From: Nocardioidaceae bacterium
Lineage (GTDB): Bacteria; Actinomycetota; Actinomycetes; Propionibacteriales; Nocardioidaceae
Direction of reading: 5' to 3'
DNA length: 64,000 bases
Assembly (NCBI GenBank): GCA_030447865.1
Contig: JAUJOD010000001.1
Location: 916,909-980,908, forward strand
Both the position numbers and the translations under genes were made by a program. Within the stretch, counting starts at the first letter, position 1. Each line of letters opens with the position of its first letter. Shown piece after piece: positions 8,467 through 16,759 of the stretch. Under the pieces are notes generated by a model. The model was not told the DNA's origin, ran no database searches, and worked only from the letters and a program-made list of their open reading frames with translations.

Positions 8467-9231
8467 ACCCTCCGGCGCGACCGTCCGGTCGATCTCGTGG
8501 AGCACTCCCTCGATGGCAGAGCGAACCGGCGCCGGGACCGCGTCGAGCCCACCCGCGTCGGCTCGGTCAGCCGCCGCAACACTGCCGTCGTGGGGGACCA
8601 CACCAGCCAGCGGCAGCCCGTCGGAGGCGAACGATGTCTCGAAGAAGTGAATGTCCTCTGGGCCACGAGACTTGTTGCCCACTGCAACGACATGCGGGAT
8701 ACCGAGCTCGTCGGCCAGATCCCGAGTGCGGATGGCGGTGATCACCGATTTCCGGGTGGGCTCACAGACGACCGCCAGCACGTCTGCGTAGGCCAGGGTT
8801 CCACCTGACCGGCTCAGATGTTCCAAGCCAGCCTCCATGTCGACAAGGGTGACGTCCGCGTTCGTCAGCGCATCGGCAAGCAACCCTCGAACTGTCGCGT
8901 GGCCTCCGCAGGTGCAGCCGGCGCCGGCCTCGGTGACCCGCATCGCCGACAACAGCGTTGGTCCGGCTGGAGTGGGTCTGCCGTACTCGTTCACGAGTGC
9001 TTCCGCCGTCGTGGTGCCGCCCGAACCAACGAGCACCGACCGCGGCAGCACAGGAACCGCTTCAGTCTTGGCGAGCGAGAGTCCGAGGCTGAGACCAAGG
9101 TTGGGGTTGGAGTCGGTGTCGATGGCAACGACCCGTTCACCGCGCTCGACGTACGCCCGCGCGATCAACCCTGCGAGCGTGGTCTTTCCGACCCCGCCTT
9201 TGCCGACGACACCTACGGTGAGCACTGACAT
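8452..9231 (-). CDS. CooC-like ATPase C (CTC)
   Basis: From the ATG at 9231 the 259-aa product reads MSVLTVGVVGKGGVGKTTL, the most canonical CooC Walker A of the set, then VAIDTDSNPNLGLSLG and the metal-binding-type pair C106-T-C108 (GAGCTCGGH). DMEAGLEHLSR matches the switch-II region (DxEAGxEHL) of CooC proteins. It is transcribed towards ATPase B and overlaps it by 15 bp, and is divergent from the small membrane genes at 9341. A fused role with B as heterodimer is possible but not shown. Confidence 0.8.
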   Translation of the reverse strand: MSVLTVGVVGKGGVGKTTLAGLIARAYVERGERVVAIDTDSNPNLGLSLGLSLAKTEAVPVLPRSVLVGSGGTTTAEALVNEYGRPTPAGPTLLSAMRVTEAGAGCTCGGHATVRGLLADALTNADVTLVDMEAGLEHLSRSGGTLAYADVLAVVCEPTRKSVITAIRTRDLADELGIPHVVAVGNKSRGPEDIHFFETSFASDGLPLAGVVPHDGSVAAADRADAGGLDAVPAPVRSAIEGVLHEIDRTVAPEGSPTR

Positions 9232-9340
9232 CGGAACTGTCTCTCTCTGTCGACACCTGGCCACTACTAGCGCAGATCATATAGAGCAAGGCACACTGAA
9301 TGGGCAATGATCGTCGGCTCCGCGGGCAGAGGAGGCCACC

Positions 9341-9592
9341 GTGGTTATCTTGTGGATCATGAGTGCTGTCGGTCTGCTCGTCGTGGCGCCGCTGGTGGTC
9401 GTGCTGGCACACCGGGTGATACGGCTAGCTCTTGAGTGCGCTCGGTATGCCGACGACATCCTCGAGCACGGCGTCGGTATCAGTGTGAACGTCGCCCCGG
9501 TGCCAGCCTTGGTCACGACTCGCAGCCTCGTAGCAGAAGTGACCAGTCACGCCGTTGGCTACGTCGGGGCGCTCCGGCGCCTCGTCGGGTAG
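9341..9592 (+). CDS. Mini membrane protein 1 of hydrogenase island
   Basis: The GTG at 9341 has AGGAGG 6 nt upstream (9330-9335). The 83-aa product has one hydrophobic helix (LWIMSAVGLLVVAPLVVVLAHRV) then a helical tail with spaced charges (LALECARYADDILEHG). It resembles in size and topology the small proteins encoded at 20931 and 21179 on the other side of the island. No known domain is recognised. Possible roles are membrane anchor or quinone-side adaptor for the hydrogenase; this is inference. Confidence 0.6.
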   Translation: MVILWIMSAVGLLVVAPLVVVLAHRVIRLALECARYADDILEHGVGISVNVAPVPALVTTRSLVAEVTSHAVGYVGALRRLVG

Positions 9593-9610
9593 CCCCGTCT
9601 CAGGAGCGCC

Positions 9611-9886
9611 ATGTCTGTTGCCGCCATCGCCGCGATCACCGTGACAGGTGTCTTGGTTCTCGCGCTGGCCTTCTATCTCGCCTGGGTCGTCGTGATCTTG
9701 CGCCGGCTCGTCGACACCCTCAGCAAGGTGACGTTCGGGGTCGCAGCCGTCAGTCACCGCGTAAGCCCGATCGGACCGCTGGTCAGTGAGATGAACACCG
9801 ACCTGACGGCGGTGGCGGAAGCACTGGAGGAGCTGGTGTCCGACATCGAGCGAGCCCAGCCTGCCACGGCGTCGTCAGCAAGTTGA
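9611..9886 (+). CDS. Mini membrane protein 2, paralogue of 21451-21756
   Basis: The ATG at 9611 has AGGAG 4 nt upstream. The 91-aa protein has one N-terminal transmembrane helix (AAIAAITVTGVLVLALAFYLAWVVVIL) then LRRLVDTLSKVTFGVAAVSHRV and a heptad-like tail. It aligns with the protein at 21451: shared FYL, LRR, a KV-FGV-A block, IGP-V, and N--LTAV--L. The two are therefore paralogues at the two sides of the hydrogenase genes. Function is unknown; the conserved juxtamembrane block suggests a protein contact. Confidence 0.65.
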   Translation: MSVAAIAAITVTGVLVLALAFYLAWVVVILRRLVDTLSKVTFGVAAVSHRVSPIGPLVSEMNTDLTAVAEALEELVSDIERAQPATASSAS

Positions 9887-9889
9887 GAG

Positions 9890-10090
9890 GTGAAGACTGT
9901 GGCTCTTGAGTTCCGGTGCGCGGACGTCGGCGTCGCGTGCAGCAAGGTCTCGCGCGCCGAAAGCGAAGATGAGCTGATCGCCTCCGTCGCTGCTCACGCG
10001 AAGAGCAAGCACGGCGTCGAGCTCAACGACACGCTCATCGACTACGCCCGCACCAAGGTCCGTAGCTCCGGCCAGGCATCTGGTGAGTGA
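9890..10090 (+). CDS. DUF1059-family small protein
   Basis: A 66-aa soluble protein with the DUF1059 pattern: an N-terminal strand ending in Cys (FRCADVGVACSKV), the SEDELIASVAAHAKSKHG helix and a C-terminal helix. A GTG at 9899, with GAGAGG 8 nt before it, may be the true start instead of 9890. It overlaps the NifU-like gene by 8 nt and is in the same direction as the mini membrane genes, so one transcript is likely. The family has no established activity. Confidence 0.7.
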   Translation: MKTVALEFRCADVGVACSKVSRAESEDELIASVAAHAKSKHGVELNDTLIDYARTKVRSSGQASGE

Positions 10091-10634
10091 ACCAGATCAA
10101 CGGGCTCACGAGTCGCTAGCAGCCTTGACGCCGCTACTTGACCGGCTTGAGGCGTTGCTGGGCGAAGTCGACGGTTATGACGACCCGGTCAGGGACTCCG
10201 TGTTCGAGTTGCTCGACGGCATCGACGCTCTCCACCGGCTAGCTATCCTCCAGCTGAGTCACGCCTTGGGTGACCAGACAGCGCGCCTGAGACAGGAGGA
10301 CCCGGCGGTCAACTGGCTCTTCGAGGCGTACGGCGTCGGGGTCGACGATCGCGAAGCCGCCCAACGCGCTCTGGACCCGATGAAGCCGTACCTGCACGAG
10401 CACGGCGGAGACGTTGAGGTGCTCGACGTACGCGACGGTGTTGTCCACCTGCGAATGACGGGTGCCTGCTCGGGTTGCACCGCATCTGCTATCACCTTGC
10501 GCGAGGGCGTCGAGGAGGCGCTACGAGATGGGCTTCCCGGCTTCAGAGGTCTCGACGTCGAACCGGACGCCGCTGCGAAAGCGCACCCGCCACCCGGCCC
10601 GACGCTCCTGCAGATACAGCCCCGACCGGCCTGA
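10083..10634 (+). CDS. NifU C-terminal-domain protein
   Basis: A 183-aa protein. Residues 1-90 are helical and unrecognised; residues about 93-155 are a NifU-type scaffold domain with HEHGGDVEVLDVRDGVVHLRM and the Fe-S-binding pair C129-S-G-C132. Such domains assemble or carry [4Fe-4S] clusters. In this island the likely client is the hydrogenase small subunit, which needs three clusters (inference). The GTG start at 10083 overlaps the DUF1059 gene, so translation is probably coupled. The gene is convergent with the maturation protease gene. Confidence 0.8.
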   Translation: MSEPDQRAHESLAALTPLLDRLEALLGEVDGYDDPVRDSVFELLDGIDALHRLAILQLSHALGDQTARLRQEDPAVNWLFEAYGVGVDDREAAQRALDPMKPYLHEHGGDVEVLDVRDGVVHLRMTGACSGCTASAITLREGVEEALRDGLPGFRGLDVEPDAAAKAHPPPGPTLLQIQPRPA

Positions 10635-10659
10635 GAGGTGGCCAGCAGCGGCCACCGAG

Positions 10660-11145
10660 TCACCTATGGTGCAGTTCGATGAGCCGCCGGATCTCCGCGA
10701 CAGCTGGCTGCACGGCAGCAGCCGTCGTCGGCGACAAACCTCCCTGGATACGCTCGGTATCAAGCGTCTGCACACCAACGAGCAGGGTGGTGTCGGGCAG
10801 CACCCTGAGCCCGCGGGCGAGCATAAGGGCTCGCTCCGGGGTGGCGTAGTGCATATCGGCCAACTCATCATGGCGCTCGCCAACCGACAAGGCGGCCACG
10901 TCGGCGATGTTCGGGACTTGGGTGATCACGGTGCCGGGGGGACGACCCAAGTCGACGGCGTCGACCACCACCAACACATCGACTCCGGCAAGCAGTTCTT
11001 GGACCAGGTGGATGCCGCCGATCCCAACATCGAGGACCCGTACGTTGTCTGGTAACTCTTCAGCCTGGAGCTGGGCGGCTACGGCGACACCGAATCCGTC
11101 GTCACCTCGCAACGCGTTGCCGAAGCACGCGATGAGCACGCTCAT
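10660..11145 (-). CDS. [NiFe]-hydrogenase maturation protease (HupD/HycI family)
   Basis: The 161-aa product has the family layout: CFGNALRGDDGFGVAVA (GNxLxxDDGxG, with a nickel-sensing acidic ligand), LVVVDAVDLGRPPGTV (second acidic ligand), a central His (MHYATPERAL) and VGVQTLD near the end. These proteases remove the C-terminal tail of the large subunit after nickel is inserted. It starts at the ATG at 11145 and diverges from the TPR gene across a 20-nt gap. It lies 6 kb from the large-subunit gene, beside which a second, degenerate protease is encoded. Confidence 0.88.
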   Translation of the reverse strand: MSVLIACFGNALRGDDGFGVAVAAQLQAEELPDNVRVLDVGIGGIHLVQELLAGVDVLVVVDAVDLGRPPGTVITQVPNIADVAALSVGERHDELADMHYATPERALMLARGLRVLPDTTLLVGVQTLDTERIQGGLSPTTAAAVQPAVAEIRRLIELHHR

Positions 11146-11150
11146 CAGGG

Positions 11151-11165
11151 AAGCGTAGAACGCTT
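11151..11165. promoter_or_regulatory. Palindromic divergent leaderless promoter
   Basis: AAGCGTAGAACGCTT is a 15-bp palindrome with 6-bp arms that fills most of the 20-nt gap between the divergent starts at 11145 and 11166. On the minus strand TACGCT forms a -10 box 6 nt before the ATG; on the plus strand TAGAAC is a weaker match. Both genes would be leaderless. The symmetry could also be an operator. Confidence 0.45.
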
Positions 11166-12398
11166 GTGCAGCCGTTCGAGACTGAACTCGACGAACTGAG
11201 ATCTCGGCTCAGGCGATTCCCTGTCGCCCGATATCCGGTTCAGCACGCCACCTGCCAGTTTCATCTGGGAACGGTCTTGTTGCGGGCTGATCGACCCGAG
11301 GACGCGTTGGCAGCGTTGCAGACGGCGCAAGCGCGCTTCGCTGCCTGCGGAATGGTGCTGGAGCGAGCCAAGGCCGCGAACCTGGTCGGTGTCGCGCTAC
11401 GAACATTGGGGAGGTCGGCGGAAGCGAGCAGGATCTTTGCCGATGCAGCTCGGGACTTCAACCGCGCTGACAAGCCCGAGGAGGAAGGTGCGGCGCTGTT
11501 CAACCGGGGGCTGGTCCTCGCACAGCAAGGCGACTTCTCCGCCGCTCAGTCCGCGCTGCGGCGAGCCGAGGCACTGTTCGCGGCGGCCGGGAGACCAGCT
11601 CAAGCGGCGGCTGCCGCGCGTGAGCACGGTGGTGTCCTGCTTCAGGCGGGCGACGCGGCCACCGCCATTGACCTGCTCTCGCCGGCGGTGGACATGGCCT
11701 GGCAGGGCGGGGACAGCGCAGGGGCGGGCGCTACCGCCAACGTGCTTGGTCTCGCTTATCTGGCTACTGGAGATAACGACCGGGCCATTGAGGCGTTTCG
11801 GCAGGCCCTCAGCGCTCATCCGCGCAGCGTGCGGCCGGCAGACTACGCAATGGCCAAGGCCAACCTCGCCTTGGCTCACGAGCGGCGGGGTGACACGGCG
11901 CAAGCTGTGCTGGCGGGGCAGCAGGCGCTCGGTGTGCCGGCGGTGGCACCACTGGTTCGTGCCCAGGCGCGCGAGCTGCTCGAGCGCTTGCCAGCCGCTT
12001 CGGGCCACGAGCTGTTCGCGGTCTTGGACGAGGAGCCCATGGCTCGATGGCCGGTTGTCGTACGCGAGGAGGTCGTGCGGTGGGCGGACGGTGTCCCCGG
12101 CGCGCGACTTGACGCAGCGGCAGCATGGATCGACGGTCAACTGGGCCGCCCCGACCGCGCCCACGACCTGGCGCAAACGCTCCTGGGAGCTCTGCTCGAG
12201 TTGCCGCCCCCGGGCTACCAACGGGTGGTTACGGCGCTGGTGCAGGCGGTAGCGAGGCGCGACGACGCCGACGCCGACGAGTTCCGCCGGGTCACGCGCT
12301 CAGCCATGGCTCGATTCGCGATCCCGCAGTGGCAGCGGCTGGCAGCGACGTTCGACCAGACGGCCGTGGAGCACGGCCAACCGGCGGCATGGGCGTGA
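11166..12398 (+). CDS. TPR-repeat protein of hydrogenase island
   Basis: A 410-aa soluble, Ala-rich helical protein with about six tetratricopeptide-like repeats over residues 25-280. The clearest are FHLGTVLLRADRPEDALAAL, FNRGLVLAQQGDFSAAQSAL, NVLGLAYLATGDNDRAIEAF and ANLALAHERRGDTAQAV. The C-terminal third is helical without clear repeats. TPR proteins are docking scaffolds, so it may organise maturation factors. The GTG at 11166 follows the palindromic promoter directly. It is followed after 4 nt by the biotin-ligase-like gene, which suggests a two-gene operon. Confidence 0.8.
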   Translation: MQPFETELDELRSRLRRFPVARYPVQHATCQFHLGTVLLRADRPEDALAALQTAQARFAACGMVLERAKAANLVGVALRTLGRSAEASRIFADAARDFNRADKPEEEGAALFNRGLVLAQQGDFSAAQSALRRAEALFAAAGRPAQAAAAAREHGGVLLQAGDAATAIDLLSPAVDMAWQGGDSAGAGATANVLGLAYLATGDNDRAIEAFRQALSAHPRSVRPADYAMAKANLALAHERRGDTAQAVLAGQQALGVPAVAPLVRAQARELLERLPAASGHELFAVLDEEPMARWPVVVREEVVRWADGVPGARLDAAAAWIDGQLGRPDRAHDLAQTLLGALLELPPPGYQRVVTALVQAVARRDDADADEFRRVTRSAMARFAIPQWQRLAATFDQTAVEHGQPAAWA

Positions 12399-12402
12399 CC
12401 GC

Positions 12403-13137
12403 GTGACTGAGGACCTGTCCGCGGCCAGTCTGGCAGCTGCCATGCCGGGGCGACCGGTACGGGCTTACCCTGCCCTGCTGTCCACCGAGGCGGACGCGAT
12501 GGCATGGGCGCGGGGGGGGGCTCCCTCGGGAGCGGTTGTCGTGGCCGACTACCAGGCGGCTCCCAGGGGGCGCGGTGGACTTCCGTGGCAGACGGCGCCA
12601 GGTGAGGGCTTGTCGTTCTCCATGGTCTTCAGACCTTCGCTGCCGTCCGAACGGGAGGGCTGGGGCTACGTGGCCGCCTCGTTGGCACTGGCCGAGACAC
12701 TCGACGGCGCCGACGTGGTGACCCAGTGGCCCGACACCGTTCTGCGGGCCGGTTCCGGCGAGCGGCTGGCCAGTCTCGGAACCCATGTGCAGCTCGGCGC
12801 GACGGGTGTGGACTGGGTGGTGCTGACCGTGCTGATCGAGCAGGCGCAGCCGCCCCGCGAAGCCCTCTTGGCGCGGTGCGTCGCTGCCATCGAAGCGAGG
12901 CTCGCGGACCCGCCAGACACGGTACTGACGGCCTACCGGTCCCGGTGTGCCACCCTCGGCCGCCGGGTCCGGCTACGGCTCGTCCCGATGACCCCCGACG
13001 GTGTGCAGGTGGTCGGAGAAGGCATCGACGTCCGTGGCGACGGCGCGCTGGTCGTGCAGACGGCCCCCGGGCGGCGGGCCGCCGTACGTCCGCACGATCT
13101 CGGACTGATTGACGAGCTGCGCTCTGGAGACACCTGA
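12403..13137 (+). CDS. BirA/LplA-fold protein lacking the catalytic-site lysine
   Basis: The 244-aa product has the layout of the biotin protein ligase catalytic and C-terminal domains without the DNA-binding domain. PRGRGGLPWQTAPGEGLSFS (residues about 54-73) matches the GRGRxGRxWxSPxGxGLYFS ligand loop. TQWPDTVL (107-114) is in the place of KWPND; Lys is replaced by Gln108. The C-terminal V-G-EGIDVRGDGALVV matches the small beta domain (G-A-GID-DGxL). It may bind a ligand without ligase chemistry. A run of nine G (12512-12520) lies in the frame. Confidence 0.6.
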   Translation: MTEDLSAASLAAAMPGRPVRAYPALLSTEADAMAWARGGAPSGAVVVADYQAAPRGRGGLPWQTAPGEGLSFSMVFRPSLPSEREGWGYVAASLALAETLDGADVVTQWPDTVLRAGSGERLASLGTHVQLGATGVDWVVLTVLIEQAQPPREALLARCVAAIEARLADPPDTVLTAYRSRCATLGRRVRLRLVPMTPDGVQVVGEGIDVRGDGALVVQTAPGRRAAVRPHDLGLIDELRSGDT

Positions 13138-13150
13138 AACCGGGTTTCAG
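13134..13150. terminator. Bidirectional hairpin between convergent genes
   Basis: CTGAAACCGGGTTTCAG forms a 7-bp stem with a CGG loop. It overlaps the stop codon of the biotin-ligase-like gene and lies 9 nt before the end of the opposing permease gene, a usual place for a shared terminator. No T-tract follows. Confidence 0.5.
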
Positions 13151-13158
13151 CCATGCGC

Positions 13159-14028
13159 TCATGCACGTAGGGTTGCATCGCCGACGCTGTCAGCCAGGAG
13201 ATTGAGCCCGAGGACCGCGACCAGAATGGCCAGCCCAGGGAAAGCCGCCAACCACCACGCGACCCGCAAGAATCGCTGCCCCTCACTGGCCAGATAGCCC
13301 AGGCTGACGGCGTCGGGATCGGACAGGCCCAGGAAACCCAGACTCGCCTCGATCAGTAAGACCTGCGCGGTGAGTAGACCCATCAAGGTGAACACCGTTG
13401 GTAGCAGATTCGGCCAGAGTTCATGCACAACGATGCGGTAATCAGAGGCGCCCTGGGTTCTGGCGGCTTCAATGAAGTCGCGACGCCGCAGCGACAGGGT
13501 CTGCGATCGGATCACCCGCGCGAGCAGCGGCCAGGAGGTCAAGCCCAGCACGATCACGAGGCGATCGGTTCCGGGTCCGAAGTAGGCGACGACGACGAGC
13601 GCCAGAAAGAAGCGGGGCAACACCTGGAGCGCCTCGGTTCCACGCATCAAGACGTCATCGAGCCATCCGCCCCGGTAACCCGACACGATGCCGACCGTGA
13701 TGCCGATCAGGAAGACAAGCAAGCCAACCCCGCTCACTGTGATGAGGGAGGTCCGGGCGCCGTAGATGACACCGCTCAGCACGTCTCGACCGAGCGCATC
13801 GGTCCCCATGGGGTGAGTCGCCGTCGGCGGTGACAGCGACGGACCGTCGATCGCGCGAGGATCTGTCGGAGCGAGGAATGGAGCCAGTAGGCCCACACAG
13901 ATCAGAGCCAAGGTCAACGTCGCCCCGATGACTCCCGCTGGCCGCGCGAGCCGGCGCATGATCTGCCGGCCTGGGGTGGCGACGGCAGGATCGGACGGCT
14001 TGAGGGATGCGTCAGGAGAAAAGGACAC
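13159..14028 (-). CDS. ABC transporter permease, DppC/NikC type
   Basis: A 289-aa inner-membrane permease of the peptide/nickel family. It has an N-terminal helix, the THPMGTDALGRDVLSGVIYGARTSL signature of DppC/NikC proteins, five further helices, and an EAA loop (EAARTQGASDYRIVVHELWPN) that would contact an ATPase. It overlaps the upstream permease gene by 17 nt. The three-gene set encodes binding protein and two permeases only; no cognate ATPase is in the window. Its place in a nickel-enzyme island favours nickel import (inference). Confidence 0.85.
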   Translation of the reverse strand: MSFSPDASLKPSDPAVATPGRQIMRRLARPAGVIGATLTLALICVGLLAPFLAPTDPRAIDGPSLSPPTATHPMGTDALGRDVLSGVIYGARTSLITVSGVGLLVFLIGITVGIVSGYRGGWLDDVLMRGTEALQVLPRFFLALVVVAYFGPGTDRLVIVLGLTSWPLLARVIRSQTLSLRRRDFIEAARTQGASDYRIVVHELWPNLLPTVFTLMGLLTAQVLLIEASLGFLGLSDPDAVSLGYLASEGQRFLRVAWWLAAFPGLAILVAVLGLNLLADSVGDATLRA

Positions 14029-14977
14029 GTGGGTCCAGCCAGACGTAGATGAGATCGGTGATCAGGTTGGCCGTCATCACAGTGAGTGAGACGAGGAGGA
14101 ATATGCCGAGAATGATCGGGGAGTCCTGGTCCCGCAAGGCGTCGACGAGCAACCGACCCATCCCTGGCCAGCCGAACACAACTTCGACGACGACCGCTCC
14201 CGACGCCAGGTGCGCAACCCGGTTGCCAATTACGGTGACTACGGGCATAACGGCCCCACGCAAGGCATGCTTGCCAACCACCATCGGCGGTGGTGAGCCC
14301 TTAGCGCGTGCTGTGCGCACGTGATCGCTGCCGAGTTCTTGCAACAACCCCACTCTCGTTAGCCGGCCGATAACAGCCACTTCTGGGGCCGCCAACACCA
14401 GTGCCGGAAGAACGAGATGGTGGGCAACGTCGACGGCATGGCTGAAACCGTTGGACGGGGTGACTGCGGACGTCATCCCTTGCACCGGGAACCATCCCGC
14501 TCCAAGTGCGAACAGCAAAATCAGCGCCTGACCGATCAGAAAGACCGGGGCGGCGTACGTTGCCAGCAATACGGTGGTCGCCGTTGTGTCTTGCCATGCC
14601 CGTCGCCTCGTCGCGGTAAAGATGCCGAATCCAAGCCCAAGAATGCTGGCTATGGTCAGCGCGGTGGCGGTCAACAGCAGCGTCGCAGGTAACCGCTCGA
14701 GGATGATTTGGCTGGCCGGACGACCTTGCACGTACGAGGTTCCGAGATCGCCGTGCGCCAGATTCGCGACGAACGTGAACAACTGCTCGTGCAGTGGCTG
14801 GTCCAGTCCGAACTTCGCCCTCATGAAGGCGTAATACTCTGCGTCGCCGTGCTCTCCCGCGAGCGCCAGCACCGGGTCACCGGGGGCGAGATGGATCAAC
14901 GCGAAACCCACGAGCAAGATCAGGGCACTCGTCGGGACAAGCTGGGCCAGTCGCCGAAGGAGGTATCCCCAGCTCAC
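14012..14977 (-). CDS. ABC transporter permease, DppB/NikB type
   Basis: A 321-aa permease starting MSWGYLLRRLAQLVPTSALILLVGFALIHLAPGDPV, the typical DppB/NikB N-terminus. It has about six membrane helices and an EAA loop (RTARAKGSPPPMVVGKHALRG). The ATG overlaps the stop of the binding-protein gene (ATGA type), and its own 3' end overlaps the NikC-type gene, so the three are tightly coupled. It should form the heterodimeric membrane pore with that protein. Confidence 0.85.
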   Translation of the reverse strand: MSWGYLLRRLAQLVPTSALILLVGFALIHLAPGDPVLALAGEHGDAEYYAFMRAKFGLDQPLHEQLFTFVANLAHGDLGTSYVQGRPASQIILERLPATLLLTATALTIASILGLGFGIFTATRRRAWQDTTATTVLLATYAAPVFLIGQALILLFALGAGWFPVQGMTSAVTPSNGFSHAVDVAHHLVLPALVLAAPEVAVIGRLTRVGLLQELGSDHVRTARAKGSPPPMVVGKHALRGAVMPVVTVIGNRVAHLASGAVVVEVVFGWPGMGRLLVDALRDQDSPIILGIFLLVSLTVMTANLITDLIYVWLDPRVLFS

Positions 14978-16611
14978 TGCCGGCAGTAAGCGGCCTCGGC
15001 GAAGTGGCCCGCCTGGGAAAATCCTCCGCAGCGCGACGAATAGACCCGGGTGGCCTCCGTTTCCACCACCCAGAAGTACGGCAGGTCCTCAACCAGAATC
15101 TCTTGAATCTGCCGGTACACCTCGCCGCGCTCGCCCGGGTCGACCGTCGTCCTGGCTTGGTCAAATAACGAGTCGACCGAGGGATTGCTGTACGCGGCGG
15201 CGTTGGAAAACGGAACAGGGCCGATGGTGGAGGAGACGTACATGCGCTTGACACCTATTTCGGGGTCAGCTCCGTTGCAGTACGAAATGATGTTGCTGTC
15301 GAAATCGCGGTCAACGAAGACCGTCTCCGCGAAAATATCCGGCTCCTGCGGGTCTAACTCGACGTCGATTCCGACGTCGGCCAGCTGCGCTTTGAAGAGA
15401 TCGCCGTATGCGTCGAAGCTGGTGAACAGTGTGAAGCCGAAGGACAACGGTGTCCCGTCCGGAATGCCTTGCACACCTTGGGCGACTCTGGTTCCGTCGC
15501 CTTGGCGTATCCAGCCCGCTTCATCGAGCAGGTCCTCAGCTGTTTGTTTGTCGTAGGTGGGCATGTCGGGCAGATCGTCGGCGTGGGCGAAGTCGATCCC
15601 ACTGGAGATCGGCGCCTCCGCCACCTTGCCCTGGCCAAACAGCACACGATCGACGAACTGCTGGGAGTCGATGGCGGTGGCAACGGCCCGGCGGGTGCGC
15701 ACGTCTTGAAAGACTGGCTTCTCCAGGTTGAAGCTCACGGTCATGATGCAGTTGGAACCGCCAGGGTTGACGGTGGTCCGAAGAAACTCGAAACCGCCGT
15801 CCTCCTCGAGTCGTGCGAGGTCGGCGCCGGGCACCCCGAACAACCAGTCGACCTCTCCAGCCTCAAGGGCAATGACTTGGCTCTCGGCGTCAGGGATCAC
15901 CCGGAGTACGACTTCGTCGAGGAGTGGTTGACCGTCGATGAAGTAGTCGGGGTTTCGCACCAGCCGGATCTCTGCTCCGGGCTTGTAGGACTCGAAGGCA
16001 AACGGTCCGGTACCCACTGGCTCGAGGTTGGCCGGATTCTCCAGCGGATCAGTCCCTGCGTAGATGTGCTCGGGAATGATCGGCGCCTCGGTCACGTCGA
16101 GCTGGAGCGGAAACGGCGCGTACGGCTCTTTGAAGCGAAACTCGACAGTTCGCTCGTCAGGTGTCGAGATTGACTCCAGCGCCTGCCCCACCGACGCCGC
16201 GGTGCGCGAATGATACTTCAGCAGCACCTTCTCGAACGAGAATTTGACGTCCGCTGAGGTGAAGGGCTCGCCATCGTGCCAGGTCACGCCTTCGCGCAGG
16301 TGGAATCTGTACAGGGCACCGTTGTCCTCGACGTCCCAGGACTCCGCCAGTTCGCCGACCGGCTCACGGTCCGGCGTCAGGCTCACAAGCCCGTTGTACA
16401 TCAGTTCTGAGGCCGTGTGGACGTCACCGCTTGTGGTGATCGCCGGGTTCAGTTGGCCAGGGTCCGCGGTGATCGCCGCAACGAGCGTGCCGCCTCGGAC
16501 GGGCGAGTCGGCAGCTGGCTCGGGAGTGCCCTCAGTGGTGCTGCAGGAGACCAGCAGGACGGCGGAGACCACCAGGGCTGAGCCTCGACGAAGCATTCGT
16601 TCTCCGCTCAC
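14974..16611 (-). CDS. Family-5 ABC substrate-binding lipoprotein (peptide/nickel)
   Basis: A 545-aa extracytoplasmic solute-binding protein. The signal peptide ends in a lipobox LLVSC (Cys23). The mature part has the family-5 features: RGGTLVAAITADPGQLNPA, a TWHDGEPFTSADVKFSFEKV block and a VGTGPFAFESYKPG block, as in DppA/NikA. It is the first gene of a binding-protein/NikB/NikC set. Nickel, peptide or another ligand cannot be told apart from sequence; the hydrogenase context favours nickel. Confidence 0.85.
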   Translation of the reverse strand: MSGERMLRRGSALVVSAVLLVSCSTTEGTPEPAADSPVRGGTLVAAITADPGQLNPAITTSGDVHTASELMYNGLVSLTPDREPVGELAESWDVEDNGALYRFHLREGVTWHDGEPFTSADVKFSFEKVLLKYHSRTAASVGQALESISTPDERTVEFRFKEPYAPFPLQLDVTEAPIIPEHIYAGTDPLENPANLEPVGTGPFAFESYKPGAEIRLVRNPDYFIDGQPLLDEVVLRVIPDAESQVIALEAGEVDWLFGVPGADLARLEEDGGFEFLRTTVNPGGSNCIMTVSFNLEKPVFQDVRTRRAVATAIDSQQFVDRVLFGQGKVAEAPISSGIDFAHADDLPDMPTYDKQTAEDLLDEAGWIRQGDGTRVAQGVQGIPDGTPLSFGFTLFTSFDAYGDLFKAQLADVGIDVELDPQEPDIFAETVFVDRDFDSNIISYCNGADPEIGVKRMYVSSTIGPVPFSNAAAYSNPSVDSLFDQARTTVDPGERGEVYRQIQEILVEDLPYFWVVETEATRVYSSRCGGFSQAGHFAEAAYCRQ

Positions 16612-16759
16612 TAAAGACGGCGGCCGTCAGAAAGCAGGCCGCCAGGAGCAGCCGCCAAACCGCAAGGAAGCGTCTCATATTCCCGCGTGAGACAGGTAGG
16701 TGTGCGCAGCAGCTAGCGGGTGTCCGAAACCGTGCCAGCACTTGCGGAGACGGTCGGAG

